From: Sorangium cellulosum So0157-2
GTDB taxonomy: Bacteria; Myxococcota_A; Polyangia; Polyangiales; Polyangiaceae
Direction of reading: 5' to 3'
Assembly: GCF_000418325.1 (NCBI RefSeq)
Contig: NC_021658.1
Location: forward strand, 4,106,001 to 4,170,000
DNA length: 64,000 nt
Shown: in pieces, positions 41,436-49,478 of the stretch
Numbering within the stretch: the stretch's first letter is position 1
Layout of the letters: each line of letters starts with the position of its first letter
Position numbers and translations under genes: made by a program
The notes under the pieces: generated by a model
The model's input: only the letters and a program-made list of their open reading frames with translations
Database searches by the model: none
What the model was told of the DNA's origin: nothing

Positions 41436-42986
41436 ATGGTTACGCCTCGCCTACGTCTCGGTCAGCTCCTGGTCGACGCGCGGATGATCACCCAGGACGC
41501 CCTCGAGAGGACCCTGGAGCTGCAGCGCACGGACGGCCGGCGGTTGGGGACGCTCCTCGTCGAGCAAGGTCTCATCAACGAAACCCAGCTGACGCAGATC
41601 CTATCGCACCAGCTCGCTGTTCCCTGGGTGTCGCTGCTGCACATCGAGTTCTCGCGGCAGCTGCTCAACCTCGTCCCGCACGACGTGGCCGAGCGTTACT
41701 GCCTCGTGCCGATCTACGTCCGCCACGTTCGCAACCAGGGCGAGACGCTCTACGTCGCGATGGACGATCCGACGAACGAGGACGGCATGAAGGAGTGCAT
41801 GGCGTTCTCGGGCTTGCCGGTGCGCGCGATGATCGCGCCGCCGAGCGACATCCGGAACGCGATCCGGGTCTATTACGGGGCGCGCGCTCGCTCCGCGCCG
41901 CCGCCGGCGCCCGCGCAGCGGGCCCAGGCGACCGAGCCGCAGTCGCGGGCGCGCCCGGTCGATCCGCCGCCGTCCTCCGAGCTCGGCGCGCCGGAGACCG
42001 CCAGGCACTCGGAGGAGGTCTCGTCGACGCCGGAGCCGTTGCTGCTGACGAGGCCCGCGCTCCGCTCCGGGGCGAGGCTGGTCGACGACGCGGTGCCGGC
42101 GATCGAGACCTCCGAGGTCGACGCCAGCGACATGGGCGTCATCGACGACGAGCTCGCCTGGGAGGCGCCTCGCCCCGCGGCGCGGCCGGCGGAGCGGGAG
42201 GCGCGCGGGCGGCCGGAGGAGCGGCAGATCCGCGGCCGTCCTGACGAGCAGCGCTCGCGTCCGACGCTGAAGGTCGCGCCGTCGCCCGAGCTGCTCGCGG
42301 CGGCGCAGGCCGCGCAATCCGCGCAGCCGGCGCAGGCCGCGCAGCCGGCGCAGGCCGCGCCGTCGGAGCGCCGGAAGACGCTGCGCCCGAGCTCGGCGCC
42401 GGGGCCGCTGACGCCGCCCGCCAGCGAAGCGGCGCCCAGCACGGAGGCGCCGCCCACGTCGAGCACGCCGGCCGCCGCGCTCCTCGGCGCCGTGCTCGGG
42501 CGCGCCAGCGCCGCGCGCGCCGCCGCGGAGACCGCCGCGCGCAGCGCTCCAGAGAGCGCCGCGCGCACCGCCGCGGAGAGCGCCCCGGACTACGGCGACG
42601 AGCCCCCGAGCGAGCGCGAGGTGCGCAACATCCCCGCGCCGCAAGGCCGCGGTCGCCGGCGGATGGTGTCGCTCACGCTCCTCGACGGGACGACGATCAC
42701 GCTCCCCGCGCGCGGGACCAAGGCCCAGCAGCGGCAGCAGCCGGCCCCGGCGGCGCGGGCGGCTGCCCAGTCCGAGCCGCCGCCCGCGCCCGCCGCGGAC
42801 GATCCGGGCCTCACGGCGCGCGATCTCGTCTCCGCGCTCCGCGCCGTCTCGCACGGCGCCGACGCGAGCGAGATCCTCGGCAACAACGTGCGCTGGGAGG
42901 CGATGTTCGCCGCGCTCCTGTCGCTGTTGCTGAAGAAGCACCTCATCGCCGACTGGGAGTTCGTGGACGAGCTGAAGAAGATCTGA
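41436..42986 (+). CDS. Stand-alone MshEN (GspE N-terminal) domain protein
   Basis: 516 aa from ATG 41436. Residues 1-100 are a full MshEN domain: two tandem RLGxxL...Q motifs, LRLGQLLVDARMITQDALE and RLGTLLVEQGLINETQ, the c-di-GMP-binding signature of type II/IV secretion ATPases. In the first motif the usual Gly is Ala (VDAR). The ATPase part of GspE/PilB is absent. Instead there is a ~330-residue Pro/Ala/Glu-rich linker with AQPAQA repeats and a ~60-residue conserved-looking helical C-terminus (NNVRWEAMFAALLSLLLKK). It may be a c-di-GMP sensor or adaptor. Its stop is 2 bp from the convergent CoA-transferase stop. Confidence 0.88.
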   Translation: MVTPRLRLGQLLVDARMITQDALERTLELQRTDGRRLGTLLVEQGLINETQLTQILSHQLAVPWVSLLHIEFSRQLLNLVPHDVAERYCLVPIYVRHVRNQGETLYVAMDDPTNEDGMKECMAFSGLPVRAMIAPPSDIRNAIRVYYGARARSAPPPAPAQRAQATEPQSRARPVDPPPSSELGAPETARHSEEVSSTPEPLLLTRPALRSGARLVDDAVPAIETSEVDASDMGVIDDELAWEAPRPAARPAEREARGRPEERQIRGRPDEQRSRPTLKVAPSPELLAAAQAAQSAQPAQAAQPAQAAPSERRKTLRPSSAPGPLTPPASEAAPSTEAPPTSSTPAAALLGAVLGRASAARAAAETAARSAPESAARTAAESAPDYGDEPPSEREVRNIPAPQGRGRRRMVSLTLLDGTTITLPARGTKAQQRQQPAPAARAAAQSEPPPAPAADDPGLTARDLVSALRAVSHGADASEILGNNVRWEAMFAALLSLLLKKHLIADWEFVDELKKI

Positions 42987-42988
42987 CG

Positions 42989-44191
42989 TCAGCCCGCCTC
43001 GCGCGCCGCGCCGGCGCGGACCAGCGCGTCGATCTCCCCGTCCGAGAAGCCCGCGTCGCGCAGCACGGCGCGCGTGTGCTCCCCGGCGCGAGGCGCCGGC
43101 GCGAACGCGGCGCCCGCCGGCGTGACGGGCGTCCTGAGCTGCGGGACAGGGCCGCGCGGCGAGGCGATCTCGAACAGGAGATCGCGCGACGCGAGGTGGG
43201 GATCGGACGGGGCGCTCCGCGGATCGAGCACCGGCTCGAGGCAGCAGTCGCGCTCGGCGGCGAGCGCCTCCCACTCCGCGCGCGTCCTCTGCCGGAAGAC
43301 CGCGGCGAGCTCGCGCTTGAGCCCGGCCTGGTGCGGTCCGGGGACGAGCGCGCTCGGATCGGGCTCGATCCCCGCGCCCTCGCAGAACGCGCGCCAGAAC
43401 TTCGGCTCCAGCGCGGCGAGCGCCATCGCGTGACCGTCCTTCGAGAGGTAGGTGTTGTACGGCGCGAGCCCCCCGGTGAGCGGCGCGTCGCCCGCCGCGC
43501 GCGCGCTCTCCGCGGCGTCCTGCCCGCGGAGCGCCGGGTCGCCGCCCGCGAGCGCCGCGGCGAGCGTGGGGAGGGCGAAGCCGAGCACGCCGTCGGTCAT
43601 GGCGATGTCCAGCACCGCGCCCCGCCCGGTCCGGTCCCGCTCGCGCAGCGCCGCGAGGATGGCGATCGCGCACCACATCCCGCCGCTCACGTCGGCGACC
43701 TGGAAGCCCGGCACCTGCGGCGGGCCCTCGGCGGGCCCCTGGGCGCCGAGGACGCCCGCCCGCGCGACGTAGTTCAGATCGTGCCCCGCGCGCGCCGACA
43801 GGCTGCCCGTCTGGCCGTAGCCGGTCAGCGCGCAGACGATGAGCCGCGGGTTGTCCGCGCGGAGCGCCGCGTGGCCGAGCCCGAGCCGCTCGAGCACGCC
43901 CGGGCGGAACTGATCGAAGAGCACGTCGTACGTCGCGGCGAGCCGGCGGAAGGCGTCGCGCCCCTCGGGCTTCTTCAGATCGAGCTGGGCGCTGCGCTTG
44001 CCGCGGTTCAAGAGCTGGAACGCCGCGGATTCACCGGCGATCTGCGGCGGGAGCTCGCGCAGCAGGTCGCCGCCGGCGACGCCCTCGACCTTGTCCACCG
44101 TCGCGCCGAGATCCGCCAGGACCAGGGTCGCGAAGGGGCCCGGCAGGAGCCTCGAGAGATCGAGGACGCGCGTATCGGTGAGCGGGCGCAT
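42989..44191 (-). CDS. CaiB/BaiF-family CoA-transferase (alpha-methylacyl-CoA racemase-like)
   Basis: 400 aa from ATG 44191 with a strong AGGGAGG site. It has the family III CoA-transferase features RVLDLSRLLPGPFATLVLADLGA, NRGKRSAQLDLKKPEG and GHDLNYVARAGVL; GHDLNY is the motif seen in alpha-methylacyl-CoA racemases. It would move CoA between carboxylic acids or epimerise 2-methylacyl-CoA. The racemase subgroup fits the GHDLNY motif and the adjacent SCP2 gene, both pointing to branched-chain or sterol-side-chain lipid metabolism. The substrate is inferred. Confidence 0.9.
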   Translation of the reverse strand: MRPLTDTRVLDLSRLLPGPFATLVLADLGATVDKVEGVAGGDLLRELPPQIAGESAAFQLLNRGKRSAQLDLKKPEGRDAFRRLAATYDVLFDQFRPGVLERLGLGHAALRADNPRLIVCALTGYGQTGSLSARAGHDLNYVARAGVLGAQGPAEGPPQVPGFQVADVSGGMWCAIAILAALRERDRTGRGAVLDIAMTDGVLGFALPTLAAALAGGDPALRGQDAAESARAAGDAPLTGGLAPYNTYLSKDGHAMALAALEPKFWRAFCEGAGIEPDPSALVPGPHQAGLKRELAAVFRQRTRAEWEALAAERDCCLEPVLDPRSAPSDPHLASRDLLFEIASPRGPVPQLRTPVTPAGAAFAPAPRAGEHTRAVLRDAGFSDGEIDALVRAGAAREAG

Positions 44192-44368
44192 GGAGGCCTC
44201 CCTGTCGTGGCGCGAGAGGGGTCGAGGATCGAGCGGGAAGAGAAGGGACGCCGGCCGCGCGCGCGGCGTGAAGCGGGCTCCGAGAGATCAGAGAGGTGAT
44301 CGCAGGGCTGCGATCCGAGAGAGGCTCGTCGCCGGCGCCGGGGAGTCGGGGCGCCTCCGGCGCCGGGA

Positions 44369-44713
44369 TCAGCCGGCGCTGAGCTGGAAGAGCTTCGGGA
44401 GCTTCATCGCGAGCATCTGGTTGCCCGCGACCTTCAGCTTGCCCGCGAAGTAGAGCTGCATCGAGTTGGCCTGCGGGTTCTCGTACAGCTTCTGGAAGTC
44501 CTCGCTCGTGAGCGAGATCGTGACGTCCGCGCCGCCCGGGTTGCCCGAAGCGAGCTTCGGCCCGGTGTCGGACAGGTCGATCAGCCACTCGCCGCCGCCC
44601 TCGCCGGTCACGTTGATCTGGTACTTCCCGCCGATCTGCTTGGCCGCGTCGGAATGCTTCGCCAGGGCAGCAGGGAGCTCTTCGTTGAACAGTCTCTGGA
44701 TATCGACGGCCAT
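44369..44713 (-). CDS. SCP2 sterol-binding domain protein
   Basis: 114 aa, a single SCP2 domain (WLIDLSDTGPKLASGNPGGADVTISLTSEDFQKLYEN...LYFAGKLKVAGNQMLAMKL). SCP2 proteins bind sterols, fatty acids and acyl-CoAs and shuttle them between enzymes. It lies upstream of the CoA-transferase on the same strand (177 nt), consistent with a role in acyl-CoA or sterol metabolism. No membrane or signal segment, so cytosolic. Length is normal for the family. Confidence 0.93.
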   Translation of the reverse strand: MAVDIQRLFNEELPAALAKHSDAAKQIGGKYQINVTGEGGGEWLIDLSDTGPKLASGNPGGADVTISLTSEDFQKLYENPQANSMQLYFAGKLKVAGNQMLAMKLPKLFQLSAG

Positions 44714-44906
44714 GGATCGCCTCCGGATCTCGTAGGGGACGTGGTGACGTGAACGTCTCGGTACCGTGCGCGGTTTACCCGTGCCCGCACGCGCGCGTCA
44801 AGCGAAGGCCGACGCTCTGGCGCGCTCGCATCGGGACGTTGGGACGCGGCACGCACGCCGTGTCCATCGCGCCGTACGCGCCGTCAGGGCGCGCCTGGCG
44901 CCGCCC

Positions 44907-46064
44907 TCATGCGCGCGCGCGGTGCGTCTGCGCGGCGGGCCGGGGCGCTTTGTCCAGCGCGGAGCGGATCGGGACCATCAGCAGGCGATCGATGGCGACG
45001 CGCTGTTCGGGGGGCGGGGGGCTCTCCGGGGCGCCCTGCATGAGCCGGAGATCGCGGAGCGCGCCGCGATCGAGCGGGCCGGGCGACGCGCCCAGCCCGT
45101 CGAGCGACGGCGTCATGGCAGGGAGCAAGCAGACGAGGAAGATCTCGCTCGTGCCCTGGCGCACCCACGTCCCCTGGTACACCGCGACCGCTTGGCCGAG
45201 CGCCTCCTGGAAGACGAACGCGCGCCACTCGAGCGGCGCGGTCAGATCGAAGACGCGGCCGCCGGCGCGGAGCTCCCGGCTGTCGAGGCTGAGCGTCGCG
45301 CCGCGCGCGTCGGTCAGGAGGAAGCGATCGAGGCACCCGGGCGAGCGCTCCGTGAGCTCGTCGAGGAGCGCGGCGAGCACCGCGGGGCCGAGCGAGATCG
45401 GCTCGCCGTCCGGGCCGATCGCCTCGAGCCCGACCTCGTCGGAGCCCACGACGGACGCGCGGTCGAGCAGCGCGGCGAAGGCGCGGCGCGCGGGGCCGTC
45501 GAAGCTGGCCCCGACGGAGGACATCCCGGCGCTGGAGGTGAGCAGGGCGACGATGCGATCGCGGCGCGGCGTCGCGAGGAGCGTCACGCCGAACCGCTCG
45601 CGGGTCGTGAGCAGCACGTGCTCCCCGGCGCCGCCCTTGCCGCGGAGGAGCAGCCGGTCGCCGTCGAGGCTCAGCCCGCGCCGGCTCGCCGGCGCCGCCG
45701 GCAGGAGGTGCCGCCGCCCCCGCGCGAGCAGCGCCCCCGCCGCCGCGACGAGCGCGACCGGCAAGAGCGCGCGGACCGTCACGCTGCGCGCGGTCGCGAC
45801 CAGCACGAGCGCGGCCACGAGGAGCGGGATCGACCAGAGCCGTCGAGCGCCTGCGCCCCGCGCCGGCGAGAGCTCGGGAGCGGTGGCGTCGAACCACCGC
45901 GGCTCGGGGGGAGGCGTCACGGCCTCATCGCTTGCTGGCTGGCCCGCGAGCGGAGCGGACGGCCAGCCTGTGGCAGGCGGAGGCTCTTGCGCGCGGGCCT
46001 CGATCGGTGGGAGCGTGGCGACGGACCCAAGAGGGTCCTTCTGGCCCTTCGCCTCGCGTCCCAT
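44907..46064 (-). CDS. Membrane protein with two helices, function unknown
   Basis: 385 aa from ATG 46064. A ~75-residue Pro/Ala-rich N-terminus is followed by two membrane helices (about 75-110: LWSIPLLVAALVLVATA and LLPVALVAAAGALLA). A ~240-residue soluble part, probably beta-rich, follows (LSLDGDRLLLRG, RVFDLTAPLEWRAFVFQEAL). I do not recognise a family. It ends in an Arg/Ala tail. Codon use matches the neighbourhood and supports a real gene. A 689-bp gap separates it from the divergent xseA operon. Confidence 0.7.
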   Translation of the reverse strand: MGREAKGQKDPLGSVATLPPIEARAQEPPPATGWPSAPLAGQPASDEAVTPPPEPRWFDATAPELSPARGAGARRLWSIPLLVAALVLVATARSVTVRALLPVALVAAAGALLARGRRHLLPAAPASRRGLSLDGDRLLLRGKGGAGEHVLLTTRERFGVTLLATPRRDRIVALLTSSAGMSSVGASFDGPARRAFAALLDRASVVGSDEVGLEAIGPDGEPISLGPAVLAALLDELTERSPGCLDRFLLTDARGATLSLDSRELRAGGRVFDLTAPLEWRAFVFQEALGQAVAVYQGTWVRQGTSEIFLVCLLPAMTPSLDGLGASPGPLDRGALRDLRLMQGAPESPPPPEQRVAIDRLLMVPIRSALDKAPRPAAQTHRARA

Positions 46065-46753
46065 CGCACCTCCACCCCAGCCGAAAGTTCGGCGTAGAAT
46101 AGCATCGAGCGGGGCCGGAGCGAGAGAGACTTTGGTGCGACGCGCCGCGTAGGCGGCGCGCCGGCCGGAGGCACCGCCTCGGAGCGGCGCCGGGAAGGCG
46201 CCGCGGGCTGCGCGCCGCAGGCTGCGCTCCGGTCGCAGGGCCCCGGCGCCGCCTGACGGCCGGGAGGCATCGCAGGGCTCCCGCGCGGGCTTCGCCTGAA
46301 CGTGATGGGCGACCCGCCGCGAGCGTCGCGGTGAGGCAATCGAGGGCCGCTGGGCGAGCAGGCGGGGGCTCGGCCTGCAGCCCCGACGGCGAGCGCGGCG
46401 ACGAGCGAGGCCTCGTCCTCACGGTACGGCGGTGGTCGCCGCAGCGCTCCGCGGCGGTCGCCGCAGCGCTCCGCGGGGGCTCGTCGGCGGAGCCCGCGTC
46501 GCCGGCGAGCGGCCTGGAACTCAGGGCGCGAGAGGAGATCCCGTCAAAGGCGAGGCTCATCCGGATGCCCGCGACGGCGTGCTCGGCAGCAGCCGGCCGT
46601 ACGCGCGGGATGACGCCGCGCGATCCAGGCGCCGGTCGTCCACTCGGCGGCGGGGTGCTCCACCTGGAGCCGCGCGTTCTTCGTCGCGGCCCGACGCGGG
46701 ATCAGGCCCGCGAGAGTCTTTCCCCAGGCCGAGCAAAAGGGTAGGTCTGCCCT
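46065..46753. other. Long intergenic region with no supported gene
   Basis: The open frames across this stretch are Arg/Pro/Ala-rich and show no domain. It holds a 22-bp tandem repeat (46434-46477). Next to xseA it holds a purine-rich stretch AAAAGGG near 46735, which is probably the xseA ribosome-binding site. Confidence 0.6.
46434..46477. repeat. Two tandem 22-bp repeats
   Basis: The 22-bp unit beginning GGTCGCCGCAGCGCTCCGCG occurs at 46434-46455 and 46456-46477, differing only at the last base. Function unknown. Confidence 0.7.
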
Positions 46754-48505
46754 GTGCAGCGCCGCGATATCCCGCCCGAGCTCTCGTTTGCGGCCCCTCC
46801 CGCCGCCGAGCCTCGCGAGCTCACGAGCCCGCCGACCTCGCGCCGGCAGCGGGGCGCCGAGCCGGAGGTGGTCTCGGTCGCGGAGCTGGATCGCCGGCTG
46901 AAGCGGATCCTCGAGGGCTCGACGGCCGACGTGCGCGTCGAGGGCGAGATCTCGGGCCTGCGCGTCGTGGGCAGCGGCCACGCCTACTTCACGCTCAAGG
47001 ACGAGAGCGAGGAGGCGGCGATCGACTGCGTGATGTACCGGACCGCCGCGCCGCGCGCGCGCAAGCTGCTCGCCGACGGCGCCCGCGTCGTGCTCACGGG
47101 CCGCGCGACGGTCTACGTGCCGCGCGGCCGGCTCCAGTTCTGCGCGGACGACGCGCGCCTCGCCGGCCGCGGCGCGCTCCTCGAGGCGCTCTTCCGCCTC
47201 AAGGAGAAGCTCGCCGCCGAGGGGCTCTTCGCGCCGGAGCGCAAGCGCAAGCTGCCGGTCGATCCGCAGATCATCGGCGTCGTCACGAGCGGCGACGGGG
47301 CGGCGATCCACGACATCGTGACCGTCGCGTTCCGCCGCGGCGGCGCCCGGCTGATCCTCGCGCGCACGCCGGTGCAGGGCGCCGGCGCGGGGCAGCGGAT
47401 CGTCCGCGCGATCGCGCTGCTCGAGGAGTTCCCGGGCATCGAGGTGATCATCGTGGGGCGCGGGGGCGGCTCCGCCGACGACCTCAGCGCGTTCAACGAG
47501 GAGATCGTCGTCCGGAAGGTGGCGGCCGCGCGCGTGCCGATCGTGAGCGCGGTCGGGCACGAGATCGACGTCGCGCTGACCGACCTCGCCGCCGACGCGC
47601 GCGCCGCCACCCCGTCGCAGGCGGCGGAGATGCTCGTCGCGGACGCGGCCGCGCGCCGCGCGGCGCTGGAGCACCTCGAGGCCCGCATGCGCCGCGCGAT
47701 CGCCCACCGGCTCAGGGCCGCGCGGGCCGACGTCGACCGGCAGCGCGCCCGCCTCGGCTCGCCCGCGCAGATCCTGGCCGAGCCGCAGCAGCGGATCGAC
47801 GACGCCGTCGCGAGGCTCCGGCGCCGGATGGAGCGGATCCTCGTGGAGGACCGCGCCGGGCTCCAGCGCCTCGAGCGCAGGCTCGCCGCGCGCCACCCGC
47901 GCGCGGTGCTCGCCGGCGCGCGCGGCGCGCTCAGGCCGCTGTCGGTGCGCCTCTCCGCCGCCGCGCGCCGCCACGTCGCCCTGCTCCGGGAGGGCTTCGC
48001 GAGCGACGTCGCCCGGCTCGAGGCGATGTCGCCGCTCCGCGTGCTCGCGCGCGGCTACGCCATCGCGACCGACCCGTCGGGCCGCGCGGTCCGCGATCAC
48101 CGCGAGGTCGCGCCGGGCGATCCCATCACGGTGCGCGTGCACCACGGCGCGCTGCTCGCGCGGGTCGTGGCCACCGCGGGGCCGGACGAGCCGCTCGTCG
48201 AGCGCGGCGCGCCCCCAGCGCCCGCGGCGCCCGCGCCGGCCGAGGCCGCGGCGCCCGCGCCGGCCGAGGCGGCGGCGCCCGCCCCGCCCGCGCGCCAGAG
48301 CGGCGGGTCGCGCGCCCCGGCGGCCGGCCGCGCGCCGAGGCGCAGGGCGCAGCCCGGCGCGCCCGCGTGCGAGCAGCTCGGGCTCGGCTTCGCGGCCGAC
48401 GAGCGCGCCCCGGCCTTCGGCCGCGCGGGCGTCTCGGGCCAGGTCTCGGCGGGGCAGGGCGGAGCGGAGGCCGGCCCGGAGGAGAGGCGTCATGTCGAAC
48501 CCTGA
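46754..48505 (+). CDS. xseA: Exodeoxyribonuclease VII large subunit
   Basis: 583 aa from GTG 46754. An OB-fold N-terminus (VRVEGEISGLRVVGSGHAYFTLKD) is followed by the XseA catalytic core (QIIGVVTSGDGAAIHDI, IIVGRGGGSADDL, PIVSAVGHEIDVALTD) and coiled-coil helices (about 290-410). It forms ExoVII with XseB and degrades single-stranded DNA to oligonucleotides. It is longer than usual (~450 aa) because of a ~100-residue Ala/Pro-rich tail with PAPAEAAA repeats that resembles low-complexity linkers elsewhere in the window. No xseB is seen nearby. It overlaps aroE by 14 nt. Confidence 0.95.
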   Translation: MQRRDIPPELSFAAPPAAEPRELTSPPTSRRQRGAEPEVVSVAELDRRLKRILEGSTADVRVEGEISGLRVVGSGHAYFTLKDESEEAAIDCVMYRTAAPRARKLLADGARVVLTGRATVYVPRGRLQFCADDARLAGRGALLEALFRLKEKLAAEGLFAPERKRKLPVDPQIIGVVTSGDGAAIHDIVTVAFRRGGARLILARTPVQGAGAGQRIVRAIALLEEFPGIEVIIVGRGGGSADDLSAFNEEIVVRKVAAARVPIVSAVGHEIDVALTDLAADARAATPSQAAEMLVADAAARRAALEHLEARMRRAIAHRLRAARADVDRQRARLGSPAQILAEPQQRIDDAVARLRRRMERILVEDRAGLQRLERRLAARHPRAVLAGARGALRPLSVRLSAAARRHVALLREGFASDVARLEAMSPLRVLARGYAIATDPSGRAVRDHREVAPGDPITVRVHHGALLARVVATAGPDEPLVERGAPPAPAAPAPAEAAAPAPAEAAAPAPPARQSGGSRAPAAGRAPRRRAQPGAPACEQLGLGFAADERAPAFGRAGVSGQVSAGQGGAEAGPEERRHVEP

Positions 48506-49478
48506 GCGGCGAATGTTCGGTCTGGTCGGGCACCCGGTGGGCCACTCGGTCTCGCCGGCCATGCACTCGGCCGCGTTTCGGGCCCACCAGCTGCCCCACA
48601 TCTACAGCGCGTTCGACGTGCCCACCGGCGCGGAGCTCGCGCGCTTCGTCAGCGACATCCGGAGCGGCCTCATCGCGGGCGCGAACGTCACCATCCCGCA
48701 CAAGCGCGCGATCATGTCGATGGTCGACGACGTGGACTCGAGCGCGGCCGACGTCGGCGTCGCGAACGTCCTCTGCGCGGCCGAGCCGCGGCGCGTGACC
48801 GCGCACAACACCGACGTGATCGCGCTCCGCGACGAGCTCGACCTCCTCCTGCGATCCGCCCCGCCCCGGGGCGACGATCCGGCGGGGCGGGGCGGCGCGC
48901 TCTCGAGCCCGCGCCAGCGCGCGCTGATCATCGGGGCGGGCGGCGCGGCGTTCGCGGCGATCGCCGCCTGCAAGATGCTCGGCTATCACCTCATCAGCGT
49001 GACGACCCGGTCGTGGACGAGCACCGAGGAGATGCTGGAGTCGCCCGCGGGGCAGCGCGCGTCCGAGCTCGGCGCGCTCACGGCGCCCTGGCCGATCCCG
49101 ACCGAGCGGTCGATCAGCAGCAAGTCCTCGGTGGCGCTGCGGCTCAACTGGAGCGAGTTCGCCGTCGCCGCCGACCTGATCATCCAGGCCACGAGCGCCG
49201 GCATGCTCGGGGGGCCGCCGGGCGAGGAGGTCACCCGCATCATCCCGTGGGACTCGCTCTCGCCGAGCGCCTGCCTCTACGACGTCGTCTACAACCCGCC
49301 GGTGACGCCGTTCCTCCGCATGGCGCGCGAGCGAGGGCTCCGCGCGTCCGACGGGCTCGGCATGCTGGTCGGCCAGGCGGCGCAGTCCTTCACGCTCTGG
49401 ACCGGCCTCCCGGCGCCGGTCGAGGTGATGCGCGCCGCCGCCGAGGACTCGCTCAGGAAGGCCACCGGCGGTCGATGA
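48492..49478 (+). CDS. aroE: Shikimate dehydrogenase
   Basis: 328 aa. The shikimate-binding N-terminus has GLVGHPVGHSVSPAMHSAAF and the catalytic Lys in NVTIPHK. The Rossmann fold has IIGAGGAAFAAIAA. TSAGMLGGP and the C-terminal DGLGMLVGQAAQSFTLWTG complete the signature. It reduces 3-dehydroshikimate with NADPH in aromatic amino-acid synthesis. A ~25-residue insert rich in Pro/Gly/Arg (about 120-140) precedes the Rossmann part. It overlaps xseA by 14 nt, and its stop overlaps the debranching-enzyme ATG (ATGA). Confidence 0.95.
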   Translation: MSNPERRMFGLVGHPVGHSVSPAMHSAAFRAHQLPHIYSAFDVPTGAELARFVSDIRSGLIAGANVTIPHKRAIMSMVDDVDSSAADVGVANVLCAAEPRRVTAHNTDVIALRDELDLLLRSAPPRGDDPAGRGGALSSPRQRALIIGAGGAAFAAIAACKMLGYHLISVTTRSWTSTEEMLESPAGQRASELGALTAPWPIPTERSISSKSSVALRLNWSEFAVAADLIIQATSAGMLGGPPGEEVTRIIPWDSLSPSACLYDVVYNPPVTPFLRMARERGLRASDGLGMLVGQAAQSFTLWTGLPAPVEVMRAAAEDSLRKATGGR

